Assembly: GCF_923079645.1 (NCBI RefSeq)
Contig: NZ_CAKLPY010000001.1
Location: forward strand, 744,001-808,000
Direction: 5' to 3'
Source: Emticicia aquatica
GTDB taxonomy: Bacteria; Bacteroidota; Bacteroidia; Cytophagales; Spirosomataceae
Length of the DNA stretch: 64,000 bases
This document shows, in pieces, positions 51,749-60,066 of this stretch. The notes under the pieces were generated by a model that searched no databases, was not told the DNA's origin, and saw only the letters and a program-made list of their open reading frames with translations. Position numbers and translations under genes: made by a program. The first letter of the stretch is position 1. Each line of letters opens with the position of its first letter.

Positions 51749-53458
51749 ATGATTTCAAACGCCGATATCGTTGAAACGATTGAACTGACCGCAAAATTGC
51801 TCGAACTCCACAATGATGATGAGTTTAAGATAAAAGCATATACCAACGCCGCCTATAATTTAGACAAATATATAGGCGAATTGGGTCAATTGGATTTTCC
51901 ACAATTGACCCAAATTCAGGGTGTTGGAAAAATGATTGCAGGGAAAATTTTGGAAATTGTAAGCACTGGTCAATTGCGTGATTTACAAGAATTACTCGCC
52001 AAAACCCCTGAAGGAGTCATTGAAATGTTTAAAATTAAAGGTTTAGGCGTAAAAAAAATCAAAATTTTGTGGAATGAATTGGGACTTGATAACCTCAATG
52101 ATTTGCAAATTGCTTGCGAAAACGGCAGCATTTCTCAAGTAAAAGGTTTTGGTGGAAAAACGCAAGAATCAATTTTAGAATCATTAAAATTTATCCAAAG
52201 TCAAGCAGGGAAATTGCGAATGGATAAAGCAGCGTTTTTAGCAGAAGTGATTTTAGTAGAGCTAGAGAAAAGCTTCAAACAAGTAGAAATTTCGGGACAA
52301 ATTAGGCGTAAAAGTGAAACGGTTGATAATTTGTTGTTTTTAGTAACTTATGAAGGAAATTTACCAAACTTTGAATCTGAAGGTTTTACCCAAGACGAAA
52401 AAGCGTCTTCTCCATTTGTGTGGAGAGGAAAATTTTTAGAGAATAAAATTGATATTGAAATTCGTTATGTGCTTGAAAATGAGCTACTTAGTAAGCAATT
52501 TGTTTACACAGCTAACGAAAATCACCTAAAACACCGCAATGAAAATGGCGTTTCGTTGTTAAGTGTGGGCTTATCTTCAGGTATTACGGATGGATTAAAT
52601 CAATTGGAAGCAGAAGAAGCAATTTATGGCAAGTTTGGTGTTCCTTACATAATTCCAGAAATGCGAGAAGGCGTTGGTGAATTTGATTGGATTCAGAAAA
52701 ATAAAAATGAAGATTTAGTTACTTGGGATAGTTTGAAAGGGATTTTGCATAATCATTCGACTTATTCAGATGGACAGCATTCACTCGAACAAATGGCCAC
52801 ATACTGCAAAGAATTGGGCTTTGAATACCTCGGAATTGCAGACCATTCGCAGTCGGCAACGTATGCAAGTGGGCTTTTGATTACGAAGGTGCAACAACAG
52901 CATGCTGAAATAGAGCAACTCAATAAAAAACTTTCGATTGACCGTCCATTTAAAATTTTGAAAGGCATTGAATCCGATATTTTGGGCGATGGTTCACTTG
53001 ATTATCCTGATGAAGTTTTAGCAAGTTTTGATTATATCGTAGCGTCGGTTCATTCTAATTTGACAATGAATCAAGCTCGAGCAACCGAGCGTTTAGTGCG
53101 AGCTATCGAAAACCCATATACAACCATTTTGGGGCATCCAACTGGGCGTTTACTGCTTTCTCGTCAAGGCTATCCGATTGATTATAAGGAAGTTATTGAT
53201 TGTTGTGCTGCAAACGGTGTCGTAATCGAAATCAATGCCAGTCCTTACCGATTAGATCTTGATTGGCGTTGGATTGCGTACGCTTTAGAACGAAATGTGA
53301 TGTTAAGTATCAATCCTGATGCCCACGAAATGGAAGGTTATCATGATATGCACTATGGCGTTGCTAGTGCAAGAAAAGGTGGTTTGACCAAAAATATGAC
53401 ATTTAACGCCCTTAGTTTGGTTGATATGGAAGCCTATTTGAATCGAAGAAAAAGATAA
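51749..53458 (+). CDS. polX: PolX-family protein with intact PHP domain and degenerate polymerase site
   Basis: A 569-residue protein in PolX order. Residues 1-145 are the helix-hairpin-helix part (IQGVGKMIAGKILE, IKGLGVKKIKILW). About 150-315 is the Pol beta-like nucleotidyltransferase: the site that normally reads GSxRRxxETVGDIDIL is here GQIRRKSETVDNLLFL (183-198), so two catalytic aspartates are N194 and L196; the third, D235 in KIDIEIRY, remains. The C-terminal PHP domain (about 330-569) keeps its metal ligands: H334, H336 and D341 in HNHSTYSDG, H366, E408, H435, H463, D524 and H526. It may act as a PHP phosphoesterase/exonuclease in DNA repair without polymerase activity. Confidence 0.88.
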   Translation: MISNADIVETIELTAKLLELHNDDEFKIKAYTNAAYNLDKYIGELGQLDFPQLTQIQGVGKMIAGKILEIVSTGQLRDLQELLAKTPEGVIEMFKIKGLGVKKIKILWNELGLDNLNDLQIACENGSISQVKGFGGKTQESILESLKFIQSQAGKLRMDKAAFLAEVILVELEKSFKQVEISGQIRRKSETVDNLLFLVTYEGNLPNFESEGFTQDEKASSPFVWRGKFLENKIDIEIRYVLENELLSKQFVYTANENHLKHRNENGVSLLSVGLSSGITDGLNQLEAEEAIYGKFGVPYIIPEMREGVGEFDWIQKNKNEDLVTWDSLKGILHNHSTYSDGQHSLEQMATYCKELGFEYLGIADHSQSATYASGLLITKVQQQHAEIEQLNKKLSIDRPFKILKGIESDILGDGSLDYPDEVLASFDYIVASVHSNLTMNQARATERLVRAIENPYTTILGHPTGRLLLSRQGYPIDYKEVIDCCAANGVVIEINASPYRLDLDWRWIAYALERNVMLSINPDAHEMEGYHDMHYGVASARKGGLTKNMTFNALSLVDMEAYLNRRKR

Positions 53459-53469
53459 TAAATATTGTA

Positions 53470-53508
53470 TAGCGAGTTTGCGATATTAGTTATTTCTCAA
53501 ACTCGCTA
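53470..53508. terminator. Hairpin between convergent genes
   Basis: TAGCGAGTTTG (53470-53480) pairs perfectly with CAAACTCGCTA (53498-53508) around 17 bases, between the stops of the PolX-like and TlpA-like genes. Confidence 0.6.
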
Positions 53509-53523
53509 CTATTGGTTTAAAAT

Positions 53524-54915
53524 TTATTTTCTGGATAATACTTCCTCAATTTGCTTGATTAATTCCTGTCCTTCCTCTTTACTTGGGTCGCTTACTTGCG
53601 AAACGGCAAAGGTACCTTTTTTATCAATCAAAAAATAAGCAGGTATTCCTGTCACGCCATAATTTTTCGTAACACTACTATTTTCATCAACACGTAAATT
53701 GATTCCTTTTATGTCATACATTTTTACGGATTCTCTCCATTCTGTTTCATTATCTAATGAAATTTGAATAAAAACAATCTCATCTTGAAACTTAGCTTTT
53801 ATCGCATCCATAAATTTCATATCATATATACATGGCCCGCACCAACTAGCCCAAAAATCTAAATAAACAGTTTTTCCTAGAAAATCTTTGAGAGAAACCT
53901 CTTTTCCATCAATATCCTTTAATTTGAAAGCTTTTGCAGGAGAACCTTTGGTGAGTGTTTTGGAGAAATTTACTTTTTTGGAAATATAATTTTTGAAATC
54001 TCGATTAGTAGCTGTTTCCAAAAAATCATCGACTAAAGCCTGAATTTTAGGTGTAATATTTTCAGCTTCAATCATATTTTTGAGTTTGAATGCAATTGTT
54101 CGCTCAATCAATTGAAAAGAAAAAAGAAGTCGGTTATAAGAAGATTTTACAAGGTTAATTTCTTCAGTTTCGGTCAAATCTTTCTTTTTTCTAAACGCCG
54201 ATTTAGCAATAAATAAATCCATCAAATTTTGATACATATTTCCATATTCAAGCGAATTTGCTTGTACCGAATCTGGCAGTTCAGTTATTTTCAAATGACT
54301 ATTTACTTGTTCTTCGGTTAAATTGGCAAATTTGGCATTCGATAAAAAATTGACTTTATAGTTTTGAATCGCTCCAATAATATCTGCTTTTCTTGCTTGA
54401 ATGAAATCTTCACTTAGGTTATTAGCTTTTTCTAAAAATGCAATTTGTACATCTTGTTCATTATCCAAAAAATCAAAATATTGTTGTTGCGGTGCTTTAT
54501 TTAGCATACCAGCTTCTTTTTCCCAATCACGATTTTCTTCAAAATTACTTCGGTGGTGGGTATAATAATGCCATTTTTCGTGGCCATTTCCTGAAAAAAA
54601 CAATGATTCCCAAAAATTTGTGGGGTTGAATTTTATCGAAATTTCATCGTTTGGTTCAATAATCCAATAATGAAAACCTTGGTCAGCATAATAAAAATCA
54701 ATATACGCCAAGTGATTTAGGTTGGTACTAAAACTAAATTGATTTTTATCGTTGAGCTTGATTTCATATTCTTCCTCATCGCCAACCCAATCTCGATAGA
54801 GCGTAATCAAAATTTTTCTTTCGGTCGGATTTTGTACTTCACCGTTTAGCTTAAATTGACCTTGAGCAAATGTGGAATTCGAGAAAAAAATAAGAATAAT
54901 GAGTAGGCGAAGCAT
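53524..54915 (-). CDS. TlpA-like thiol-disulfide oxidoreductase with DUF4369 N-terminus
   Basis: The start is set at MLRLLIILIFFSNSTFAQG, giving a signal peptide and 463 residues; the frame begins 21 codons earlier inside the upstream permease gene. The N-terminal part is beta-rich with QFKLNGEVQNPTERKILITL, as in DUF4369-linked thioredoxins. A helical middle region follows. The C-terminal 140 residues are an AhpC/TSA-thioredoxin fold with KGSPAKAFKLKDIDGKEVSL and the redox site WASWCGPC (C359 and C362), and a GIPAYFLIDKKG cis-Pro loop. It should reduce or exchange disulfides in the periplasm. It follows the ABC permease by 13 bp and is the last gene of that operon. Confidence 0.88.
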   Translation of the reverse strand: MLRLLIILIFFSNSTFAQGQFKLNGEVQNPTERKILITLYRDWVGDEEEYEIKLNDKNQFSFSTNLNHLAYIDFYYADQGFHYWIIEPNDEISIKFNPTNFWESLFFSGNGHEKWHYYTHHRSNFEENRDWEKEAGMLNKAPQQQYFDFLDNEQDVQIAFLEKANNLSEDFIQARKADIIGAIQNYKVNFLSNAKFANLTEEQVNSHLKITELPDSVQANSLEYGNMYQNLMDLFIAKSAFRKKKDLTETEEINLVKSSYNRLLFSFQLIERTIAFKLKNMIEAENITPKIQALVDDFLETATNRDFKNYISKKVNFSKTLTKGSPAKAFKLKDIDGKEVSLKDFLGKTVYLDFWASWCGPCIYDMKFMDAIKAKFQDEIVFIQISLDNETEWRESVKMYDIKGINLRVDENSSVTKNYGVTGIPAYFLIDKKGTFAVSQVSDPSKEEGQELIKQIEEVLSRK

Positions 54916-54928
54916 GATTATGATTGTT

Positions 54929-56026
54929 TTATGAAGATTGGCTTTCGTAGTAATTTTTACTGAAAACGAAAGTCGCAATCGTAAAATTGACTAATCCCAT
55001 CAAAATTACTGGAATTTTGAACATAATCAATAGTAAAAACAGAAGACTTACAAAAAATAATCTCTGCATAAAAGCGTCGTTTGAAACGCCATTGATATAC
55101 TGCACATGGTGGTTGAGTGATACCATCGAAAGAATAAAAATCATTAATTGCCATGCGAAAAAATAGCCAACACCATCAGGCAGATTACGGAATAAAACGA
55201 TTATTTCTGGTATTAAAAGAATCAAATAAGCAAGCAAATAAGTTAATAATCGTTTTTTAGTAGGTATTGGCAAATTTCTAGTAAATGCTAAGTTTTGATT
55301 TTCAAAGTAAAAAAATTGTTGACAAAATACTGTATGTCCTACAGCAACGAAAAGTCCACCAAGAGCTAATAACCGTTCGTCATAAGCATCGGTTGGATAT
55401 AGATTACAAATTCCAATCAAGATTAATGAACTGAAAAGTTTAGTCAACAATAAAAGAACAGGTTGTTTGGCAAATAAATACCTAATAAAGAAAAGATAAA
55501 CAGGGGTTTGATATTTACTAAGTAAATTTTGAATTGGTTTTGATATGATTTGTATTGAATTTGGGCGTTTGACACGAAATTCAAAAGCAATGATTCCAGC
55601 AATGATTAAAATGATATTAAATCCAAAAATTGCTAAAATTGCCCAAATCTGATGCTCTTCAATCCCAATTTTTATCATCCAAAGTGAATAGAGAAATGTC
55701 AGTTGAATTAATGAAAACTGCATCAATCCGAAAGCAATGAAACGTTTTATTGGTGAAAAAAGCCTGATATGATAGAGAAATTCGTTGTTTTTGGATTCAA
55801 GCATTCTGAGTGAAAAAAGAATGACTTTTATGGTGTGTAATGTCCAAACCAAAAAAGTCAATGCTAGCATTGAAGGTAATTTTAGTACTAACTTAATGAT
55901 AGTGGTATGCTCTTGGGCTCTCAAGAAACCAAATGAAAACATCAAAATTGCAAAGATAAAAACGGCATTTTGGCGGTAATATTCTTGAACAATGGTAAGG
56001 TTCAAAATCCGAAAGATACTTTTCAT
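54929..56026 (-). CDS. ABC transporter membrane subunit (exporter type)
   Basis: A 365-residue membrane protein with about eight or nine hydrophobic helices, for example AVFIFAILMFSFGFL, IWAILAIFGFNIILIIAGII and LFFVSLLFLLLIMFKIPVIL. It does not match a named permease family that I can identify. The role is inferred from its ATGA overlap with the ATPase gene immediately upstream. Together they would form an ABC transporter at the inner membrane. The substrate is unknown. The thioredoxin-like gene follows after 13 bp. Confidence 0.75.
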   Translation of the reverse strand: MKSIFRILNLTIVQEYYRQNAVFIFAILMFSFGFLRAQEHTTIIKLVLKLPSMLALTFLVWTLHTIKVILFSLRMLESKNNEFLYHIRLFSPIKRFIAFGLMQFSLIQLTFLYSLWMIKIGIEEHQIWAILAIFGFNIILIIAGIIAFEFRVKRPNSIQIISKPIQNLLSKYQTPVYLFFIRYLFAKQPVLLLLTKLFSSLILIGICNLYPTDAYDERLLALGGLFVAVGHTVFCQQFFYFENQNLAFTRNLPIPTKKRLLTYLLAYLILLIPEIIVLFRNLPDGVGYFFAWQLMIFILSMVSLNHHVQYINGVSNDAFMQRLFFVSLLFLLLIMFKIPVILMGLVNFTIATFVFSKNYYESQSS

Positions 56027-56652
56027 AATTGAGTAATGGCTTGATTTTGAACATGATACATATTTTTAATCGCTAATTTTTCAAAACGAAAATCTTGATG
56101 TGATGAAAGTAAGAAGCTTACACCGCTATTTTCAGCATATTCTTTTACTAATTCATAAACAATTTGTACCGAACGGTCATCAATAGTAATGAGTGGTTCG
56201 TCAAGCATAATCAGTTTTGGTTGGCCAAGAAAAGCTGTTAATAAAGAGATTTTCTTCAACATTCCACTTGAATAAGTGCCTAAAGTATTTTTCCAATAAA
56301 TATCAACGCCCAATCTTGTGGCCAAAAGATTAATTTGATTTTGGTTAGCTTTTTTTGCGTCTGCAATAAATTTTATCAAATCATAACCTGTTAAGTAATC
56401 TGGATAAAGCGGTTCTGCTTCACTCATATTTACTTGCATTCTATAAGCTATTGCATCTTTGCGAATGTCGAGGTTATTCCAAGAAATTTGTCCTTCAAAA
56501 GGAATAATTCCAGCAACTGAACGAAAAAAAGTTGATTTGCCTGAGCCATTAACGCCTTTAAACCAATGAATTCCTTCAGGAATTTCTAAGTTTTCGACCG
56601 CAATAATTGTGTGATTATTATAACTTTTTGAAAAATTTTGGATTTTTAACAT
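56023..56652 (-). CDS. ABC transporter ATP-binding subunit
   Basis: A 209-residue single ABC domain. Walker A is GVNGSGKSTF, the signature is YSSGMLKKISLL (SSGM in place of LSGGQ), Walker B is LIMLDEPLITID, and the switch His is in LSSHQD. Small ATPases of this type couple to exporter-like permeases such as the gene downstream. It overlaps the permease gene by 4 bp (ATGA). It is the first gene of a three-gene operon with the permease and the TlpA-like protein. Confidence 0.9.
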   Translation of the reverse strand: MLKIQNFSKSYNNHTIIAVENLEIPEGIHWFKGVNGSGKSTFFRSVAGIIPFEGQISWNNLDIRKDAIAYRMQVNMSEAEPLYPDYLTGYDLIKFIADAKKANQNQINLLATRLGVDIYWKNTLGTYSSGMLKKISLLTAFLGQPKLIMLDEPLITIDDRSVQIVYELVKEYAENSGVSFLLSSHQDFRFEKLAIKNMYHVQNQAITQL

Positions 56653-57131
56653 CGTATTTAAAGGGTTTTGTCAGGTAAAAGAAGCAAATTTTCGAGAATT
56701 ATTACAAATGATTTATATAAAAGGAGTTTTATAATATTTCGGATTACTTTTTTTTCAGAACAATTTGTGAAATATATACTATATACTCTAAAAAAAATAA
56801 CATTTCAGAAATTATCCCAAAAATGGTCAAACAATGCTTTTTTGTACTATTGCAAGGAAGTGTTTAATGCTTACTCAGAATAGTGAAATTTTGTCAACTA
56901 TTTAGTCTATTTATTTAATAGGATTATTCAAACTTTCTCTTGAAGTATTCCAAAAATCATGGTATTATTCCGATATTGAAGTATAATTTTAGAACAACTT
57001 TTACGAATTAACATTTTCTTAATTGACTTGTGTTCAAATACTTACATACATTTGCAACACAAAGGTTTTCGACGGAGACGAATAACTGATATGACTTTTT
57101 TTAGTTTTAACTTTTTTAAAATCTTACTCCA
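56653..57131. other. Intergenic region, 479 bp
   Basis: AT-rich DNA between divergent genes. The right end holds the promoter of the tandem small secreted protein genes. A 71-codon plus-strand frame (56668-56883) is rich in Phe, Lys and Ser and does not look like a gene. A short TTCG/CGAA hairpin around an ACGGAGA loop lies near 57070. I see nothing else. Confidence 0.5.
57023..57054 (+). promoter_or_regulatory. Promoter of the tandem secreted-protein genes
   Basis: TTG (57023-57025), a 21 bp spacer and TACATTTG (57047-57054) match the Bacteroidota pattern, leaving a leader of about 70 bases before the first gene. Confidence 0.65.
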
Positions 57132-57545
57132 ATGGAAACGAAAACAAAGAAAATTATGAAAAAATTAGCATTAGTATTAGCATTAGCTTCGGCAATTGCA
57201 ACAGAAGGAATGGCACAGACGAAGGCTGCTTCAGGAAAAGTTAGCTCTTCGGACAAGGTAAGCAAATTGAGCGTTCAAGACTTAGGAAGTCTTCGTTTTA
57301 AATTAGCTTTTGAAAACCCTTTGCGACAAAAGACTAAGATATATTTACAAGATAAAGACAGCAATGTATTTTTCAACGAATATTCGATTGGTGATACTCA
57401 ATATGTTAGAGCTTTTAACCTTTCTAATTTAGCCGATGGCGAATACACTTTCGTAGTTGAGTCTGGTAATGAAAAACTCAAAAAAGATTTTGTGATTTCT
57501 ACGCAAACATTTCGTGGAATTGCTTTGGCAAGCAACCTTAAATAA
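57132..57545 (+). CDS. Small secreted protein, tandem copy 1
   Basis: A 137-residue protein with a signal peptide ending TEGMAQ. The mature about 108 residues form a probable Ig-like beta sandwich: LGSLRFKLAFENPLRQKTKI, DKDSNVFFNEYSIGDTQYV, FNLSNLADGEYTFVVESGNE and DFVISTQTFRGIALAS. I do not recognise a named family, though it resembles short beta domains in Bacteroidota such as DUF3244. The first ATG is kept because the next copy has a matching N-terminus. It should lie in the periplasm or outside the cell. Copy 2 follows 71 bp downstream. Confidence 0.82.
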   Translation: METKTKKIMKKLALVLALASAIATEGMAQTKAASGKVSSSDKVSKLSVQDLGSLRFKLAFENPLRQKTKIYLQDKDSNVFFNEYSIGDTQYVRAFNLSNLADGEYTFVVESGNEKLKKDFVISTQTFRGIALASNLK

Positions 57546-57616
57546 TTAAGTAAAATTGCATTCAAATTAGTCCAAATAACTGTTATAATTTTTTAAACAT
57601 TTTAATACTCACTTCA

Positions 57617-58024
57617 ATGAAAACGAACACAAAAAATATCATAAAAGCATTAGCAATCGTATTGACATTAGCAACTGCTACAACAGAAGGCATGGCACAA
57701 AAAGCTGCTTCAGGAAAAGTTAGCTCTTCTGCAAAAGTTAGTAATTTGAGCGTTCAGGATATGGGAAGCTTACGTTTCAAATTGGCATTTGAAAATCCAT
57801 TGAGACAAAAAACGACTATTTACTTAGTTGATAAAGAAAATAACGTATTTTTTAATGAATATGCTGGTGGTGATGCTCAATATGTCAAAGCATTTAACCT
57901 TTCAAACTTATCGGATGGAAAATATACATTCGTTGTAGAGTCAGGTAATGATAAATTGACAAAAGACTTTGTTATCAAAACTCAAACATTTCGTGGAATT
58001 TCATTGGCAAGCAACCGTAAGTAA
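57617..58024 (+). CDS. Small secreted protein, tandem copy 2
   Basis: A 135-residue paralogue of the preceding gene. Across the mature 107 residues I count about 18 differences, so they are about 83 percent identical; the differences are spread evenly and most are conservative. The signal peptides differ more but both end GMAQ. The two probably arose by duplication and may be transcribed together, since I see no separate promoter between them and a terminator follows this copy. Function unknown. Confidence 0.82.
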   Translation: MKTNTKNIIKALAIVLTLATATTEGMAQKAASGKVSSSAKVSNLSVQDMGSLRFKLAFENPLRQKTTIYLVDKENNVFFNEYAGGDAQYVKAFNLSNLSDGKYTFVVESGNDKLTKDFVIKTQTFRGISLASNRK

Positions 58025-58088
58025 TTATGGAAAACTGCCAACAATTTCATCACTAACTTCGTCAGAATTAAAAACCTTTGTAATAATA

Positions 58089-58124
58089 ACGAAAGGCGTT
58101 GCATTGCAACGCCTTTACGTTTTT
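58089..58124. terminator. Bidirectional terminator
   Basis: AAAGGCGTTGC (58092-58102) pairs perfectly with GCAACGCCTTT (58106-58116) around ATT, with ACGTTTTTA following on the plus strand. It lies between the tandem genes and convergent thyA. Confidence 0.85.
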
Positions 58125-58917
58125 ATATAGCAACTGGTGCTTTGATACCTGGATATGGGTCGTATTCTTCTAATTTAAAATCTTCGTATTTGAAGTCGAA
58201 AATACTTTTTATTTCGGGGTTAATAACCATATTTGGCAATTTTCTGGGTTCACGAGAAAGTTGACGCTCGACTTGTTCTAAATGGTTTGAATAAATATGT
58301 GTATCTCCACCCGTCCAAATAAATTCGTGGGCTTCAAGTCCGCATTCTTGGGCAACCATCATCGTAAAAAGAGCATAAGATGCAATATTAAACGGAACTC
58401 CCAGAAACACATCAGCACTTCGCTGATAGAGTTGGCAAGAAAGTTTGTTATCCGCCACATAAAATTGAAAAAAAGCGTGGCAAGGCATCAAAGCCATTTG
58501 TGATAATTCGCCAACATTCCAAGCTGAAACGATGATTCTACGTGAGTCAGGCGTTTTTTTTAATTGATTCAATACATCTTTCAATTGGTCAATGACTTGG
58601 CCATTCGGTGCAACCCAACTTCGCCATTGTTTACCATAAACAGGGCCCAAATCGCCATTTTCATCAGCCCATTCGTCCCAAATCGAAACACCATTTTCTT
58701 TCAAATAAGCGGTATTTGTTTCTCCTTTAATAAACCATAGAAGTTCGTGAATGATAGATTTTGTATGAACTTTTTTGGTTGTAACCAACGGAAATCCTTC
58801 TTGAAGATTGAAACGCATTTGATAGCCAAAAACACTAATGGTGCCTGTGCCAGTGCGGTCGGTTTTAGTTGTTCCGTTTGCGAGAATATGTTTCAGTAAA
58901 TCGTGGTATTGTTTCAT
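58123..58917 (-). CDS. thyA: Thymidylate synthase
   Basis: A 264-residue enzyme, the usual length. The folate and dUMP sites are complete: [11 protein letters not shown] near the start, [11 protein letters not shown] (R126 and R127), the nucleophile C146 in [29 protein letters not shown] and [19 protein letters not shown]. It makes dTMP from dUMP using methylene-tetrahydrofolate in the cytoplasm. No dihydrofolate reductase gene follows in this window. The promoter lies 31 bp upstream, overlapping the terminator of the next gene. Confidence 0.97.
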   Translation of the reverse strand: MKQYHDLLKHILANGTTKTDRTGTGTISVFGYQMRFNLQEGFPLVTTKKVHTKSIIHELLWFIKGETNTAYLKENGVSIWDEWADENGDLGPVYGKQWRSWVAPNGQVIDQLKDVLNQLKKTPDSRRIIVSAWNVGELSQMALMPCHAFFQFYVADNKLSCQLYQRSADVFLGVPFNIASYALFTMMVAQECGLEAHEFIWTGGDTHIYSNHLEQVERQLSREPRKLPNMVINPEIKSIFDFKYEDFKLEEYDPYPGIKAPVAI

Positions 58918-58947
58918 TGGGTGTTTAAGTCTTTCGGAAGATTTTTA

Positions 58948-58977
58948 CAAATATAGCTAGAAAACAAAAAAGGTCAA
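58948..58977 (-). promoter_or_regulatory. Promoter of thyA
   Basis: On the minus strand TTG (58977-58975), a 19 bp spacer and TATATTTG (58955-58948) match the Bacteroidota pattern. The TTG lies inside the terminator hairpin of the upstream gene. Confidence 0.65.
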
Positions 58978-58996
58978 TAAATCATTATTGACCTTT
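58963..58996 (-). terminator. Terminator of the Cys/Lys-rich gene
   Basis: AAAGGTCAATAA (58969-58980) pairs perfectly with TTATTGACCTTT (58985-58996) around ATCA; on the minus strand it ends CCTTTTTTGTTTT. Confidence 0.85.
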
Positions 58997-59014
58997 CTCG
59001 AAAATTCTTATCAA

Positions 59015-59034
59015 ATTACACGTTAACGCGTAAT
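59015..59034. repeat. 20-bp near-palindrome
   Basis: ATTACACGTTAACGCGTAAT is symmetric except for one mismatched pair, and contains a GTTAAC centre. It lies just after the stop of the small Cys/Lys-rich gene and before its terminator. It may be a protein-binding site or an extra hairpin; the function is unknown. Confidence 0.5.
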
Positions 59035-59035
59035 A

Positions 59036-59218
59036 TTATTTTTTATCGCAACACAATTTTGCTTCTTTTTTGCATTCTTTTGCCATTTCTTTATCACAGC
59101 ATTTCATTTCTTTTTTTGCAGCTTCTTTGCGTGCTTTACGCCCTTTTTCTTTTTCAGAAGCCAAAACTACCGTTGCCGAAGAAACGATAACTGCTAATAC
59201 AACAATGAGTTTTTTCAT
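59036..59218 (-). CDS. Tiny secreted Cys/Lys-rich protein
   Basis: A 60-residue protein with a clear signal peptide (KKLIVVLAVIVSSATVVLAS). The mature about 40 residues are almost all Lys, Glu, Ala and Cys; five cysteines occur as KCCDKE, ECKK and LCCDKK, in a spacing that could bind a metal or form disulfides. I do not recognise a family. It has its own terminator and 76 bp of upstream sequence before OsmC's end, so it is probably transcribed alone. The signal peptide and terminator support a real gene. Confidence 0.7.
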   Translation of the reverse strand: MKKLIVVLAVIVSSATVVLASEKEKGRKARKEAAKKEMKCCDKEMAKECKKEAKLCCDKK

Positions 59219-59275
59219 GTTATTAATGTTTTAATATTGATTTTTTATTAAACATAAACAAATATTGTACCAAGC

Positions 59276-59695
59276 TTAATTGATTGAAAATGAGTGAGTT
59301 ATCTCTGCTGTTGGACTCAACTGGGCTGTTGCCGAACAGTATTTTTCCATTGAAAGGTTAATGGCTCTTTCAATCTTAGCGGCATCTAAATCACCTTTGA
59401 ACGCAAAATGTACATTGATTTTACGGAAAGGACTCATTTCTGTTCCTTCGATTTTTTCACGGTCTCCATCAACCGAAATTCTAAGGTCTTCAATAACTTG
59501 ACGTTGTTTTTTCAAAATCAAGATTACGTCGATTGCAGTGCAACCGCCTAAACCCATCAGTAGAAGTTCCATTGGGCGAGAGCCTAAATTATGCCCACCA
59601 ATATCAACATTGGCATCAATATGATTAGCAATTCCTGAGGCACCAATCGCCTCGAAATGAAAGGCATCATCAACTCTAATTAATTCAACTTTCAT
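59276..59695 (-). CDS. OsmC-family peroxiredoxin-like protein
   Basis: The start is set at MKVELIRVDDAFHFEAIG, 139 residues; the frame opens 18 codons upstream, but a promoter -7 element lies inside that stretch. The two redox cysteines of the family are present: C52 in MGLGGCTAIDVI and C120 in EKYCSATAQLSP. The layout matches YhfA/OsmC proteins that reduce organic hydroperoxides or respond to stress. It is cytoplasmic and monocistronic. Confidence 0.92.
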   Translation of the reverse strand: MKVELIRVDDAFHFEAIGASGIANHIDANVDIGGHNLGSRPMELLLMGLGGCTAIDVILILKKQRQVIEDLRISVDGDREKIEGTEMSPFRKINVHFAFKGDLDAAKIERAINLSMEKYCSATAQLSPTAEITHSFSIN

Positions 59696-59720
59696 AATTG
59701 CGTTTTTGAATTGTTTTATG

Positions 59721-59749
59721 CAAAAATAATATTTTTTTAACATTAACAA
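59721..59749 (-). promoter_or_regulatory. Promoter of the OsmC gene
   Basis: On the minus strand TTG (59749-59747), an 18 bp spacer and TATTTTTG (59728-59721) match the Bacteroidota pattern. Its position favours the downstream ATG as the true start. Confidence 0.6.
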
Positions 59750-60014
59750 CTCTAGTCAAAGTTTCAATTGATACTTCATATTTTACGAATCTTGTAAAAG
59801 TTATATTTATAGTTAAAATAATTTAATACGTATTTAAACCTATTTTTTTAATTTTAATAAAAAATATTCTAATAATGACTTATTTTGAAACCTATAAAAC
59901 CAAAAAATAAATATTTTTATTGTATTATTCTAATATTTTAAATTAATAAAAAAAGAATATTGACAAAATATTATTTGGTAATAGTCCTATTTTGCAAAAT
60001 AAATTAAAAATTAC

Positions 60015-60046
60015 TTGACAAATATCCAATAATCATATTATATTTG
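60015..60046 (+). promoter_or_regulatory. Promoter of the small membrane protein gene
   Basis: TTG (60015-60017), a 21 bp spacer and TATATTTG (60039-60046) match the Bacteroidota pattern, 20 bp before the start codon. Confidence 0.65.
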
Positions 60047-60066
60047 TGTCATAAAACAACAGAATC

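Larger units (their letters stand above)
59696..60066. other. Intergenic region, 371 bp
   Basis: Very AT-rich DNA between divergent genes. It holds the OsmC promoter at the left end and the promoter of the small membrane protein at the right end. The middle consists of short A/T runs with no open frame, repeat or hairpin that I can support. Confidence 0.5.

Noticed and set aside
51691..51846. N-terminal extension of the DUF2141 protein by 52 codons
   Set aside because: It crosses the start of the divergent PolX gene and buries a clear signal peptide.
56668..56883. 71-codon plus-strand open frame upstream of the tandem secreted genes
   Set aside because: Composition is that of random AT-rich DNA (Phe, Lys, Ser, Ile), with no signal peptide, membrane pattern or nearby promoter.
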